In this document: positions 1-7,142 of the stretch, piece by piece | Numbering within the stretch: the first letter of the stretch is position 1 | Layout: the number at the start of each line of letters is the position of its first letter | Assembly (NCBI GenBank): GCA_027622115.1 | Contig: JAQBZS010000047.1 | Location: forward strand, 1-15,540 | From: Planctomycetota bacterium | GTDB lineage: Bacteria; Planctomycetota; Planctomycetia; Planctomycetales; Planctomycetaceae | Length of the DNA stretch: 15,540 nucleotides | Direction: 5' to 3' | The notes under the pieces: model-generated | The model's database searches: none | Seen by the model: only the letters and a program-made list of their open reading frames with translations | What the model was told of the DNA's origin: nothing | Translations under genes and position numbers: made by a program

Positions 1-218
1 GGGACAGTCGGACGACTGTGATTGAGGTAGGACCTTGGTGTGGGTGGCTGCTTTCATGCCCCAATTCATGGGGGAGTTGTCTAGCGACGAAGCGCGTCAA
101 CCAAGGCAAGACGAACAGTTTGCAGTGAAAAAAATCAATGTCAAGACCCTTTTTTGAAAAATCTCCGGCGGCGCAGATGAATTGGGATCTTGGATTCCGA
201 ACGGCACGCCGACTCAAC
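1..218. other. Left-edge stretch without a recognised gene
   Basis: No reading frame here has a convincing start, ribosome site or recognisable product. A short 6-bp inverted repeat (ACAGTC, loop GGAC, GACTGT) lies at 4-19 and A/T runs occur near 127-162. The stretch lies downstream of the minus-strand propeller gene that ends at 289 and may hold the 3' end of a transcript or a neighbour's promoter. Neither can be decided from the sequence. Confidence 0.5.
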
Positions 219-256
219 GAAAACAGCGGCGGGAACTCAGGAGAATTCCGCCGCTG
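219..256 (-). terminator. Probable intrinsic terminator of the 563-aa propeller gene
   Basis: On the minus strand, 33 nt after the stop at 289, CAGCGGCGGAA pairs with TTCCCGCCGCTG (one bulged base) across a loop of about 10 nt. TTTTCGTT follows. The GC-rich stem is strong but the T tract is short, so termination may be partial. The position just past the gene end fits a terminator. Confidence 0.5.
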
Positions 257-288
257 AATACAATCTTCCGCAACTGACTTACGGTACG

Positions 289-1980
289 TCAATCCTTTTG
301 TTCAATCGCATACAGCGTGGACTTGTTGGCGATGTACAGGACATTGTTCGCCACAATCGGGGTACTGTAAACCGAGTTGTCCATGTTGATCTCCGCGATA
401 ATCTTCTTCTCTTTCCCGTGCTTGAAGATCGTGATGTCGCCGTCTTCGTCGCCAATGTAAACCTTGTCGTCCACGATCAACGGTGAACCCCAAGCCGCTG
501 CGAACATGTCGTGGGTCCAGTAAACCTTGGGCATGATCGTGCCGTCTTTGTGTTTCTCGGTTTTCTTCGCATCCAGACAGTGGAACAATCCGCTGAAATC
601 CGAGATGTACAAAATGTCGTCTTTGATCGCGACGGTGCCGCAGGAACGATGCACTTCTTCTTCGAAGTCGTCTCCCCAAGTCTTGTAGTGCCAAATCGCG
701 GCGGAATTCGGATTAGCGACTTCCTTTTCACCTTCCTGCATCAGTTCAAGCCGCCGCGACGCATCCGCCAAAACCGTTTGCGAAAGCGGCTCGCCTGCAC
801 CATCGACAAGCGTCGATGGGCTGACGTCGCCGCGTTTCGTGGGATCAATGCACCACACATGGCCTTCCCCTTCGCCGTGTTCCGGGTCTTGCCCGACCGC
901 TACGAACACCACCCCGTCATAAAGAACGGGAGTCGCGATGATGTTGTTCCGGGTTCCGCGACCACCCAAAATCCATTTCGACCCCTTGGGATTGCAGTCG
1001 AACGACCACAGCAGTTTCGGGCCGCCCTTGCCGTCGCCCGCAGGATCAAAACTGTAAACCCAACCGTTGCCGCCACCAAAAATCGCTTGTGGCTGACCGC
1101 CAAGAACGCCGTATGTCGGTGACGACCATTGACCGTGCAAAATCTGTCGGCCCGGAGATCGGTCGGTCCACAACAGTTTGCCAGTATTCCGATTGATGGC
1201 GATAAAACTCGGAGCATTCGGAGCCGGCAAGTTGATGTGCGACTCGTCCAAGCCGTTCGAGGTATTCACCAGCAAGATGTCGCCAGCCGCCGTCACCGAA
1301 CAACTACACATATTGTGCTGCGACACGCCAAGCTCGCCCATCATGTCGTAACGCCATATGACATCGGCTTCGAACTTGTCCTGGACCGTTTCTGCAGTGA
1401 ATGGGCCATCGTTTTCGCCGTCCCGGAAGCCTTCCGTGTCAAGGCACAGAACCTCGCCGCGACTGCTGACGTACCACAAGCGTTCGCCATCCACGAACGG
1501 TGAACAGCAGATGCCCTGCAATGGCCAGTCATGCACGCGTCCGGTCGGCAACTTGTCGCTGGAATGCTGCCACAAGAACGCGCCCGTCTTGTCGTCAAAG
1601 CAAATCAGGCAACCCAAATCGACTTCGGACGGATAGCGCTTGATGTAACCCGCGCCGTTATTCGTACCGACATACACTTTTCCGTTGGCAACAACGGGAT
1701 TGCCATAAGTCTGAGAGCCAAGAGGCGCCTTCCACTTAATGTTCTTGCCGGATTCGATATTCCATGCGGAGGGAATGTTCTCACCAAACGGAGTGTTGTT
1801 TCTACCGGTCCAACCGCCCCATTGCGGCCAGTCATACTTGCCGACTTTGTATTGACTGACACCCTTCAGCGCTTCCGCCACCGGGTCATAAGCCGCCTGT
1901 TTATTCTTTGCGATCGAAACGCTCGTCACCAGCCCGGCAACCAACGTCAAGCAAACCAGTGATTGAAGGGATCGTGTCAT
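289..1980 (-). CDS. Exported PQQ-like beta-propeller repeat protein (563 aa)
   Basis: Probably a secreted or periplasmic beta-propeller of the PQQ-binding-like (pyrrolo-quinoline quinone repeat) superfamily. Its substrate or partner is unknown. Residues 1-24 form a signal peptide (MTR, hydrophobic core, then VSIA). Blade motifs recur: GNPVVANGKVYVG (93-105), FDDKTGAFLW (128-137), INRNTGKLLW (262-271), GWVYSFDP (306-313), ATPVLYDGVVFV (349-360), LFHCLDAKK (465-473), GSPLIVDDKVYIG (498-510) and STPIVANNVLYIA (539-551). These suggest seven or eight blades filling the whole mature chain. An adjacent cysteine pair occurs at 158-159 and a CSC at 225-227. The ATG at 1980 has GAGGTG about 6 nt upstream on the minus strand. 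It is the downstream neighbour of another propeller gene whose signal peptide is similar. Most such planctomycete proteins are propeller scaffolds rather than proven quinoprotein dehydrogenases, so no enzyme activity is claimed. Confidence 0.88.
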   Translation of the reverse strand: MTRSLQSLVCLTLVAGLVTSVSIAKNKQAAYDPVAEALKGVSQYKVGKYDWPQWGGWTGRNNTPFGENIPSAWNIESGKNIKWKAPLGSQTYGNPVVANGKVYVGTNNGAGYIKRYPSEVDLGCLICFDDKTGAFLWQHSSDKLPTGRVHDWPLQGICCSPFVDGERLWYVSSRGEVLCLDTEGFRDGENDGPFTAETVQDKFEADVIWRYDMMGELGVSQHNMCSCSVTAAGDILLVNTSNGLDESHINLPAPNAPSFIAINRNTGKLLWTDRSPGRQILHGQWSSPTYGVLGGQPQAIFGGGNGWVYSFDPAGDGKGGPKLLWSFDCNPKGSKWILGGRGTRNNIIATPVLYDGVVFVAVGQDPEHGEGEGHVWCIDPTKRGDVSPSTLVDGAGEPLSQTVLADASRRLELMQEGEKEVANPNSAAIWHYKTWGDDFEEEVHRSCGTVAIKDDILYISDFSGLFHCLDAKKTEKHKDGTIMPKVYWTHDMFAAAWGSPLIVDDKVYIGDEDGDITIFKHGKEKKIIAEINMDNSVYSTPIVANNVLYIANKSTLYAIEQKD

Positions 1981-2017
1981 GAGACACCTCGCTCAAGAGG
2001 AGTGATTTTGGTGGGAT

Positions 2018-2121
2018 TAGAAGCTATCTGAAAAAGGGGTCTGACCCTCTCCGGCCTCAGTTTTTGCCGGGGTTTAGCGAGGCCTCCAAAGGGTCAGACC
2101 CCTTTTTTCAGATAGCTTCTA
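2018..2121. repeat. 104-bp palindromic MITE-like repeat, copy 1
   Basis: The left arm (2018-2048, starting TAGAAGCTATCTGAAAAAGG) and right arm (2090-2121) are inverted repeats of 31-32 nt that differ by one A in an A-run. The 41-nt centre carries a further 6-bp stem, GGCCTC/GAGGCC (2053-2058/2079-2084). A second copy at 5893-5996 matches in reverse orientation at 102 of 104 positions. Both copies begin and end with TA, which fits a TA target duplication of an IS630/Tc1-type non-autonomous element. The hairpin could instead belong to the REP class. It lies between two co-oriented propeller genes, where it could also fold in the transcript. No transposase is encoded here. Confidence 0.85.
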
Positions 2122-2230
2122 GACGAAGGGCAACGCGGCGGGAACTCGATCGCGGAACGTCGAAGTATCGAGAGCCGGGTCACGAGATCAAGGTGCGTCA
2201 ATCGTGGAATGGCGCGACAACTGTCGCCGG

Positions 2231-4744
2231 TCATTTGTTCTTGGTGACGGAGATGTTGTCGTAGAAGATCTCTGCGTCCTTGGCGTTTCCGAACAGGCCT
2301 GGGCTACCTGACAGGTTGGGAATGTCGTGGACCGCCTCGACAAGCCACGCCTTCGGTTCTTCCGAATCTCGTTTCCAAACCTTGCCTTTGAGAACGGCTT
2401 TACCGTCAATGATTTCCGATCGGAGTTTCATCGTGTACCACGTGTTGGGCTCCCATGCGAACGGCACGGTTTTGGCCATATACAATTGCGTGGGCCAGGT
2501 CCGAATCTGCAACTGCTGACTGGCACCCATCAAGTCGAGTGTATACCGCGGACCAATCAGGCCGACGTCGGGCATCTTGTCATCCTTCTTCGCAGCCTGA
2601 ACATCAGCTTGAATCGTGAAGTTTTGCAGGGTGGTATGCCCCATCCAGGCTTGGCTGCGAGTTCCTTTGGGGATGGTCTTGACCTTGACCATTACGCCAT
2701 TGCCGTCGATTTTCCGAGTACCCTTTTTCACAACCAATTGCGGCTGCTTGGCTTCGCCCCAAGTCGACCAGACCCAGCCATCAATAAATTTCTCCTGCTT
2801 GAGGAGTTCCAGAGCCGGATCCAATGCGACTTTCGATTGTTCCAGAGTCGTAACGTTCTGAAGTAGCCCCAGAAATCGCAGCAGCGCCGAGTAAACTTGC
2901 TGCGGCGAATCGTCCGCGAATTTCAATGCCGGGCGACCGGAGTTCACAAAACTGGATTGCAGGTAGATATAGAGCTGACTCGCAATCGCGCTTTTGGTTT
3001 CCGTGCTTTTTAAGAAATCGAAGTCCAGCGGAATATTCCGATAGCGGGCACCCACCCATGTAACGGGAACTTCACCGTCCGAAAAGTCGAAATTCCAGTC
3101 CAGGTCCGGCACGATTCTGATGCGGGCATTGCCGACTAAGTCACCGATCTTGGCATTGACCGTAACGGCCGCGTGCGGACGTTTTGCAGGTGGTCGATAC
3201 TCACCGTCGGCGTTGATCGTTCCCGGACCGTCGATTGAGAACTCCACGTCTTTCGCCGGCACGGTCTTCAACCATTGGCCGTTTGCGTTGTACAACCGCA
3301 CGTGGAACTGTTGGCGATTCTTGTCGGCGGGAAACAACGTCTCACACGGCACAACTTGCAAATGTGCGGGCTTCTGATCCTTAGCGACATCGGCTTCTTG
3401 TTCGAGACTGGGAATCTTCTCTGCGGACGGCTGCTTGTCCTTCACTCCGATGCAGAACAGATTCTCGGTCGTTCTTACGAAGATGTTTCCGTGTGAGACA
3501 ATGGGCGTGGCATAGCAACCACCCGTGCGAAACCGGCCGCGAAAGACGGTCTCCAAGCCGTTATCTCCCGGCTTGAGCGTCCACCAACGGCAGTTTTCCG
3601 TCATGATATACAGCTTACCGTCGGCGACCAGTGGGCTGGCACGCACGGGGCCGCCCAACTTTAGTTCGTCAAGCTTCTTGCCCGTCTTGGGATCGACGAT
3701 CAAGAGCGTTCCAGAGTCTTCTGCGGCATACAGCCGGTCTTTGTAAAGGACGGGTTGTGACTTGCCGACGAGCCACTCGGAAACACGCCACAGCTCCTTT
3801 CCGTTTGTGACATCGACAGCAAACAGGGCACCCATTTTGGTTGAGTCGATGTTTTCCTCGCTATGGCCGCAAAACGCCATGTTGCCGACAATCAGCGGCG
3901 GAGTATTAATGCCACGCCGAGAGACATCGTATTTCCAAATGCTTTTGCCGGTGCGGGGTTGAAATCCATGAACACCACCGTCACCCGAAGCAAATACCAA
4001 CTGAGCCTGACCGTTGACGACCGTCAACGCGGGTGAACTGTAAGTGGTGTCATAAGGCAGCAGTCGAGTCTGCTCGAACCACACGGGCTGGCCGTTGCGT
4101 TTGTCAAAAGCAATGAATCGATGTGCAGGCTTGGCCATCTCGCCCCAACCGATCACGATGGCGCTGATGATCACATAGTCCTCATACACAATCGGGAAAT
4201 TGGTGCGGCCCCCGTAGGTGCTCAGCAGACCGTACTCTTCACTGAGTGAATGCGACCAAATCGTTTTGCCCGTATCACCATCGACGCATTGAAAGTAACC
4301 ACAAACGCCGAGTGCGAAAACGTGTCCTGTGGTGGGATCGCCAACGGGGCTCGACCATGCCACGCGGGTATCCGGGACATCCGACAGGAAGATGTTGAAG
4401 ATGTTTTCCCACAGCGTTTTGCCAGTTTTCGCATCGAGGCAAACGATCTTTTCCTGCTCTTGTTTGGTGAATGGGTTGTGGCGGCAAGTCATATACACTT
4501 TGCCGTTCATGACGATGGGCGTGGATCGCCCGCCGAGATCGTCTCGCTGCCACAGGACATTTTTGCCCTTGCCGGGGTCCCATTCGTCAACGAGCCCTGT
4601 TTCGCGCGAAACACCGTTCATTTCAGGGCCGCGCCAGAACGTCCAATCAAGCGGATCGTTGGAAGGAGATCCGGCCAATACCCCGGCGGTCGTGGCGACA
4701 AAGGCCACCGTTGTCAAACAGACTTGCAATGTTCCGCGCGTCAT
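2231..4744 (-). CDS. Exported PQQ-like propeller with Ig-like and LamG/DUF1080-like domains (837 aa)
   Basis: A large secreted multidomain protein, probably acting in the periplasm or on the cell surface. Residues 1-24 are a signal peptide (ending GVLA). Residues 30-435 form a PQQ-like propeller with repeated blade motifs: GGRSTPIVMNGKVYM (71-85), CLDAKTGKTLW (102-112), CVDGDTGKTIW (153-163), FDKRNGQPVW (213-222), FQPRTGKSIW (261-270), VDVTNGKELW (310-319) and VDPKTGKKLDEL (350-361). A region at 460-550 looks Ig-like or bacterial-cadherin-like. Residues 700-835 resemble a concanavalin/LamG or 3-keto-disaccharide hydrolase (DUF1080-like) beta-sandwich, with NTWYTMKL (767-774) and a terminal AEIFYDNISV. 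The frame is open back to 4867, but the ATG at 4744 is chosen because it alone places the signal peptide at the N-terminus. Ribosome-site support there is weak. Function is unknown. A carbohydrate-related role is an inference from the C-terminal fold. Confidence 0.88.
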   Translation of the reverse strand: MTRGTLQVCLTTVAFVATTAGVLAGSPSNDPLDWTFWRGPEMNGVSRETGLVDEWDPGKGKNVLWQRDDLGGRSTPIVMNGKVYMTCRHNPFTKQEQEKIVCLDAKTGKTLWENIFNIFLSDVPDTRVAWSSPVGDPTTGHVFALGVCGYFQCVDGDTGKTIWSHSLSEEYGLLSTYGGRTNFPIVYEDYVIISAIVIGWGEMAKPAHRFIAFDKRNGQPVWFEQTRLLPYDTTYSSPALTVVNGQAQLVFASGDGGVHGFQPRTGKSIWKYDVSRRGINTPPLIVGNMAFCGHSEENIDSTKMGALFAVDVTNGKELWRVSEWLVGKSQPVLYKDRLYAAEDSGTLLIVDPKTGKKLDELKLGGPVRASPLVADGKLYIMTENCRWWTLKPGDNGLETVFRGRFRTGGCYATPIVSHGNIFVRTTENLFCIGVKDKQPSAEKIPSLEQEADVAKDQKPAHLQVVPCETLFPADKNRQQFHVRLYNANGQWLKTVPAKDVEFSIDGPGTINADGEYRPPAKRPHAAVTVNAKIGDLVGNARIRIVPDLDWNFDFSDGEVPVTWVGARYRNIPLDFDFLKSTETKSAIASQLYIYLQSSFVNSGRPALKFADDSPQQVYSALLRFLGLLQNVTTLEQSKVALDPALELLKQEKFIDGWVWSTWGEAKQPQLVVKKGTRKIDGNGVMVKVKTIPKGTRSQAWMGHTTLQNFTIQADVQAAKKDDKMPDVGLIGPRYTLDLMGASQQLQIRTWPTQLYMAKTVPFAWEPNTWYTMKLRSEIIDGKAVLKGKVWKRDSEEPKAWLVEAVHDIPNLSGSPGLFGNAKDAEIFYDNISVTKNK

Positions 4745-4776
4745 GATGCACTCGCTCTGCAACGTGGAGATGGATG

Positions 4777-4796
4777 CGATTCGGCAATTCGAATCG
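4777..4796 (-). other. Perfect 7-bp hairpin in the leader of the 837-aa propeller gene
   Basis: CGATTCG and CGAATCG flank a 6-nt loop about 32 nt upstream of the ATG at 4744, so the leader RNA could fold here. No known riboswitch is recognised. It could equally be a protein-binding dyad or chance. Confidence 0.3.
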
Positions 4797-4903
4797 GCAC
4801 AATAGCGAACGCCGAAACCCCGAACAAGCAGCCCGAATTGCCCAGAAAGCCGAGGAAATTCGACCATTCAAGCCAGCATGTCGCCCGGCTCGTCGACTGG
4901 ACG

Positions 4904-4937
4904 TGCTGGATATTTAGCATGTGCTGAATTTTTAGCA
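4904..4937. promoter_or_regulatory. Two tandem TGCT-N8-AGCA dyads, likely operator
   Basis: Two adjacent 18-nt units (4903-4920 and 4921-4938) agree at 15 of 18 positions. Each carries the dyad TGCT, eight A/T-rich bases, AGCA (4904-4919 and 4922-4937), with centres 18 bp apart. The site lies between the terminator of the upstream gene and the 837-aa propeller gene, about 160-195 bp before its start, and it overlaps a possible -10 element. This is the pattern expected of a site for a dimeric regulator bound twice. The regulator is not identified. Confidence 0.5.
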
Positions 4938-4956
4938 ATTTCATCAAGTGTTGCAA
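4928..4956 (-). promoter_or_regulatory. Possible promoter of the 837-aa propeller gene
   Basis: On the minus strand TTGCAA (4951-4956) and AAAAAT (4928-4933) are separated by 17 bp. Each matches the sigma-70 consensus at four of six bases. The surroundings are AT-rich in an otherwise GC-rich region, and the -10 falls inside the second dyad of the operator-like repeat. It would give a leader of about 175 nt. The match is weak. Confidence 0.28.
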
Positions 4957-4990
4957 GCCGATCTGTGATTTTCTGCAAATTTGTGCGCGC

Positions 4991-5026
4991 AAAAAAAAAA
5001 GGCCCAACATCGTGAGATGCCGGGCC
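4991..5026 (-). terminator. Strong intrinsic terminator of the coiled-coil protein gene
   Basis: On the minus strand GGCCCGGCATC pairs with GATGTTGGGCC across a TCAC tetraloop, an 11-bp stem with two G-T wobbles. Ten uninterrupted T follow (4991-5000). It lies 40 nt past the stop at 5067. It isolates the coiled-coil gene from the propeller genes downstream, so those need their own promoter. Confidence 0.9.
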
Positions 5027-5066
5027 TTGATGAAATTCGAATTGGTGCGGAACAGTGCGGATTCCA

Positions 5067-5807
5067 TTATTCCTTGGTCGGTGGAAACTTTGGAACTTCG
5101 TTTGTTTTGGGATCGTTGGCGCCGGGCGTGCCGATCTTCGCGGGCTCGAACCCTTCTTGTTTCTGTTGCGCCTTTTGAATCTCATTGACTTGCGCTTTGA
5201 GGTCGTTGAGGCCTTCGAGCGAAAGGCGAATTTGGTCAAGGGTCGATTTGATCTCCTTGTTCTGTTCTTCCAAGGTCGCGAGCCGCGTCTCAATCTCGGC
5301 GTCTCCATCGGTGCGCTCACCGCCGGCAAATCCCAAGGGCTTCTTGGCTTTGGTGAACCCTGAGTTTTCCGCCTTTTCAACTTCGGGAGTTTGTCCGTCC
5401 GCGAAGGTCTTCTTCTTGCTGATGTCATCCGGGGCTGGTGTGGGCTTGGCGGTGGTGGTGGTCGAGACACCGCAATTTCCGCCTGGACACGCGGAATCAC
5501 ACGGAAGGCAGCCGGAATTCACGAACGGCGACGGTGCGTGCCATACAACCCCATCCATTGAGGGGCCGTAGTACGTGGAGTGGGGTTGATAGGAGGGGCC
5601 GTAATACGTGGAGTGAGGTTGGTAGGAGGAGAAGTTGGAATAGCCGGGGTGGTAACCGGAATAGCCCGACATGCTGGAGCGCGCGGGACCGAAAACAAAA
5701 TCATAGACCCACGGAATGACGCCGGCATCCGCGGTCGACGACCCAAACAGTGTTGTCCCAGCAATGGTCGCAAGCAGGCAAGTTTTGGCCAATTGTCGTC
5801 GAATCAT
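5067..5807 (-). CDS. Secreted low-complexity protein with tyrosine-rich repeat and coiled coil (246 aa)
   Basis: No known family is recognised. Residues 1-28 are a signal peptide (hydrophobic core 9-22, ending TADA before Gly). Residues 45-82 are rich in Tyr, Ser, Gly and Pro and contain two perfect tandem copies of SYQPHSTYYGP (61-71 and 72-82). A cysteine cluster follows (C100, C103, C107, C112) with a Thr/Pro linker. Residues 169-217 form a heptad-like, charged coiled coil (ATLEEQNKEIKSTLDQI and onward), and the tail is Pro/Lys-rich. This suggests an envelope or extracellular structural protein that oligomerises through the coiled coil. The ATG at 5807 has a GGAG about 11 nt upstream. A strong terminator follows the gene and a palindromic repeat lies upstream, so it is probably monocistronic. 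Confidence 0.8.
   Translation of the reverse strand: MIRRQLAKTCLLATIAGTTLFGSSTADAGVIPWVYDFVFGPARSSMSGYSGYHPGYSNFSSYQPHSTYYGPSYQPHSTYYGPSMDGVVWHAPSPFVNSGCLPCDSACPGGNCGVSTTTTAKPTPAPDDISKKKTFADGQTPEVEKAENSGFTKAKKPLGFAGGERTDGDAEIETRLATLEEQNKEIKSTLDQIRLSLEGLNDLKAQVNEIQKAQQKQEGFEPAKIGTPGANDPKTNEVPKFPPTKE
5562..5627 (-). repeat. 33-bp tandem repeat, two copies, inside the coiled-coil protein gene
   Basis: Units 5562-5594 and 5595-5627 encode the same 11 residues (SYQPHSTYYGP). They differ at three bases, all silent third-codon changes (TAT/TAC, CCC/CCT, TAC/TAT). The duplication is in frame. Confidence 0.9.
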
Positions 5808-5892
5808 GAGTTGTATGTCTCCACGGATGATAAGTTCTGCGGGTGTCAGATCGAGTGGGTGAAGAATTCGGGCATCGTCAAAAGCAACTACC

Positions 5893-5996
5893 TAGAAGCT
5901 ATCTGAAAAAGGGGGTCTGACCCTTTGGATGCCTCGCTAAACCCCGGCAAAAACTGAGGCCGGAGAGGGTCAGACCCCTTTTTCAGATAGCTTCTA
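5893..5996. repeat. 104-bp palindromic MITE-like repeat, copy 2 (inverted relative to copy 1)
   Basis: The reverse complement of this stretch matches 2018-2121 at 102 of 104 positions: one A/C difference in the centre and one C/T in an arm. Terminal arms of 31-32 nt pair with each other with a single-base indel in a G-run. The ends read CTAG on both sides, so TA flanks the element. It lies in the 336-nt gap between the end of obg and the coiled-coil gene. Apart from this repeat, the gap (5808-6143) shows no gene and no clear promoter. Confidence 0.85.
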
Positions 5997-6143
5997 GTCC
6001 GCGCCGTCAGCGGATCCGAGCGAATTCGAATATTTGTTGTACCCCTGCGAGAACAGCGATGTCAATGAGCGGTTCGTGGCCAAATCGGTGTTTCGAACTC
6101 AATCGGCGGATCGACAGCTTGCAGCTCGGCGATGCGTCCTGAG

Positions 6144-7142
6144 TTACCAGCCCTCGGGTTCGGTAAGTTCCGCGACGATGCGTTTCAAGAGTTCCGGCAG
6201 TCCTTTGCCCGTGACGGCGGAGATTTGCAACACCGGCAGCCCGGTTTTTTCCGTCAGCAACTCGGCGGCGGCGGCGGCGTCCGGCAATTCGCACTTGGTC
6301 ACGACAATGATCTCCGGACGCTCGCGGAGTTTCTCGTCGTACAACTCCATTTCCATGCGAATGTTGGTGTAATTGTCCAGCGGGTCCGATTGGTCCATCG
6401 GAGACGGTTCGACCAAATGGACGAGAATCTTCGTCCGCTCGACATGCTTGAGGAATTCGTGCCCGAGACCCACGCCTTCGCTGGCACCTTCAATCAAACC
6501 TGGGATATCCGCCATCACGAATTGATGGTCATACCCGATGCGGACCAATCCCAAATTGGGAAACTTGGTTGTAAAGGGATAACTGGCGATCTCCGGGTTC
6601 GCCCGTGACAGCCGACTCAACAACGTGGACTTGCCGGCATTTGGCTTGCCCACCAGCCCGACGTCAGCGATCAGTTTTAGTTCCAACAGAATTTCGCGCC
6701 GGTCACCCACCCCTCCCGGTTCGAATTCGCGAGGCGCGCGATTGACCGAAGTGGCGAAGCGTTTATTGCCTCGTCCACCGTGACCACCCGCTGCCACAAC
6801 GATCGAATCGCCGACCTTGGCTAAATCCTTCAGCAGATGGCCGAGCTTCGCGTCCTTGACGAGCGTCCCTGGCGCGACTTGGATAATGGCGTCCTGGCCT
6901 CGTTTGCCCGTGCAGAGACTGCCTTCGCCGTGACCGCCGCGTTCGGCCTTCCAGTGCCGATGTCCCGCGATATTGCCCAGGCTCCCCACATTTCGCTCGG
7001 CACGCACGATTACGTTGCCACCGTCGCCACCATCGCCGCCATCCGGTCCTCCGCGTGGAACGTGCGGTTCGCGTCGGAAACTGAGGCAGCCGTTCCCACC
7101 GTCACCGGCTTCACAGTAGATAGTCGCTTGATCGACAAACAT
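6144..7142 (-). CDS. obg: Obg/CgtA family GTPase (332 aa)
   Basis: A ribosome-associated GTPase acting in large-subunit assembly and stress control in the cytoplasm. The N-terminal Obg fold (1-158) has the glycine-rich signature: AGDGGNGCLSFRRE (12-25), GGPDGGDGGDGGNV (31-44) and GGHGGRGN (119-126). The G domain shows G1 GKPNAGKS (165-172), switch I FTT (190-192), G3 DIPG (212-215) and G5 SAV (308-310). G4 reads TKCE (282-285) instead of NKxD. The chain ends shortly after the G domain, so the optional C-terminal OCT domain is absent, as in many short Obg proteins. The ATG at 7142 is chosen because family members start MFVDQ. An in-frame ATG at 7151 and a longer open frame to 7277 lack conserved residues. 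GCGGAA lies about 9 nt upstream. rplU-rpmA, the usual upstream partners in many bacteria, are not present here. Confidence 0.95.
   Translation of the reverse strand: MFVDQATIYCEAGDGGNGCLSFRREPHVPRGGPDGGDGGDGGNVIVRAERNVGSLGNIAGHRHWKAERGGHGEGSLCTGKRGQDAIIQVAPGTLVKDAKLGHLLKDLAKVGDSIVVAAGGHGGRGNKRFATSVNRAPREFEPGGVGDRREILLELKLIADVGLVGKPNAGKSTLLSRLSRANPEIASYPFTTKFPNLGLVRIGYDHQFVMADIPGLIEGASEGVGLGHEFLKHVERTKILVHLVEPSPMDQSDPLDNYTNIRMEMELYDEKLRERPEIIVVTKCELPDAAAAAELLTEKTGLPVLQISAVTGKGLPELLKRIVAELTEPEGW

Noticed and set aside
2018..2121. Treating the palindromic repeat as a simple terminator of the 837-aa propeller gene
   Set aside because: The near-identical copy elsewhere in reverse orientation shows that it is a dispersed element. 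A terminator role may be secondary.
289..4744. Calling the two propeller proteins PQQ-dependent dehydrogenases
   Set aside because: Only generic PQQ-like blade repeats are visible. No complete cofactor-binding or cytochrome c motif was recognised, so no dehydrogenase activity is claimed.
4745..4867. Upstream in-frame extension of the 837-aa propeller gene (41 extra residues)
   Set aside because: It would bury the signal peptide inside the chain, and it covers the leader hairpin. The ATG at 4744 gives a clean signal peptide.
4250..4927. 225-aa plus-strand open frame opposite the propeller gene
   Set aside because: It is antisense to a well-supported coding gene, Arg/Pro/Cys-rich, and has no recognisable domain: a shadow frame. 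The same applies to many other overlapping frames in the window.
4868..5500. 210-aa minus-strand frame overlapping the coiled-coil protein gene in another frame
   Set aside because: Pro/Arg/Lys-rich shadow that runs through the strong terminator at 4991-5026. The overlapping gene has a signal peptide and a coiled coil.
5562..5627. CRISPR-like repeat
   Set aside because: Only two units, directly adjacent with no spacers, in frame inside a gene.
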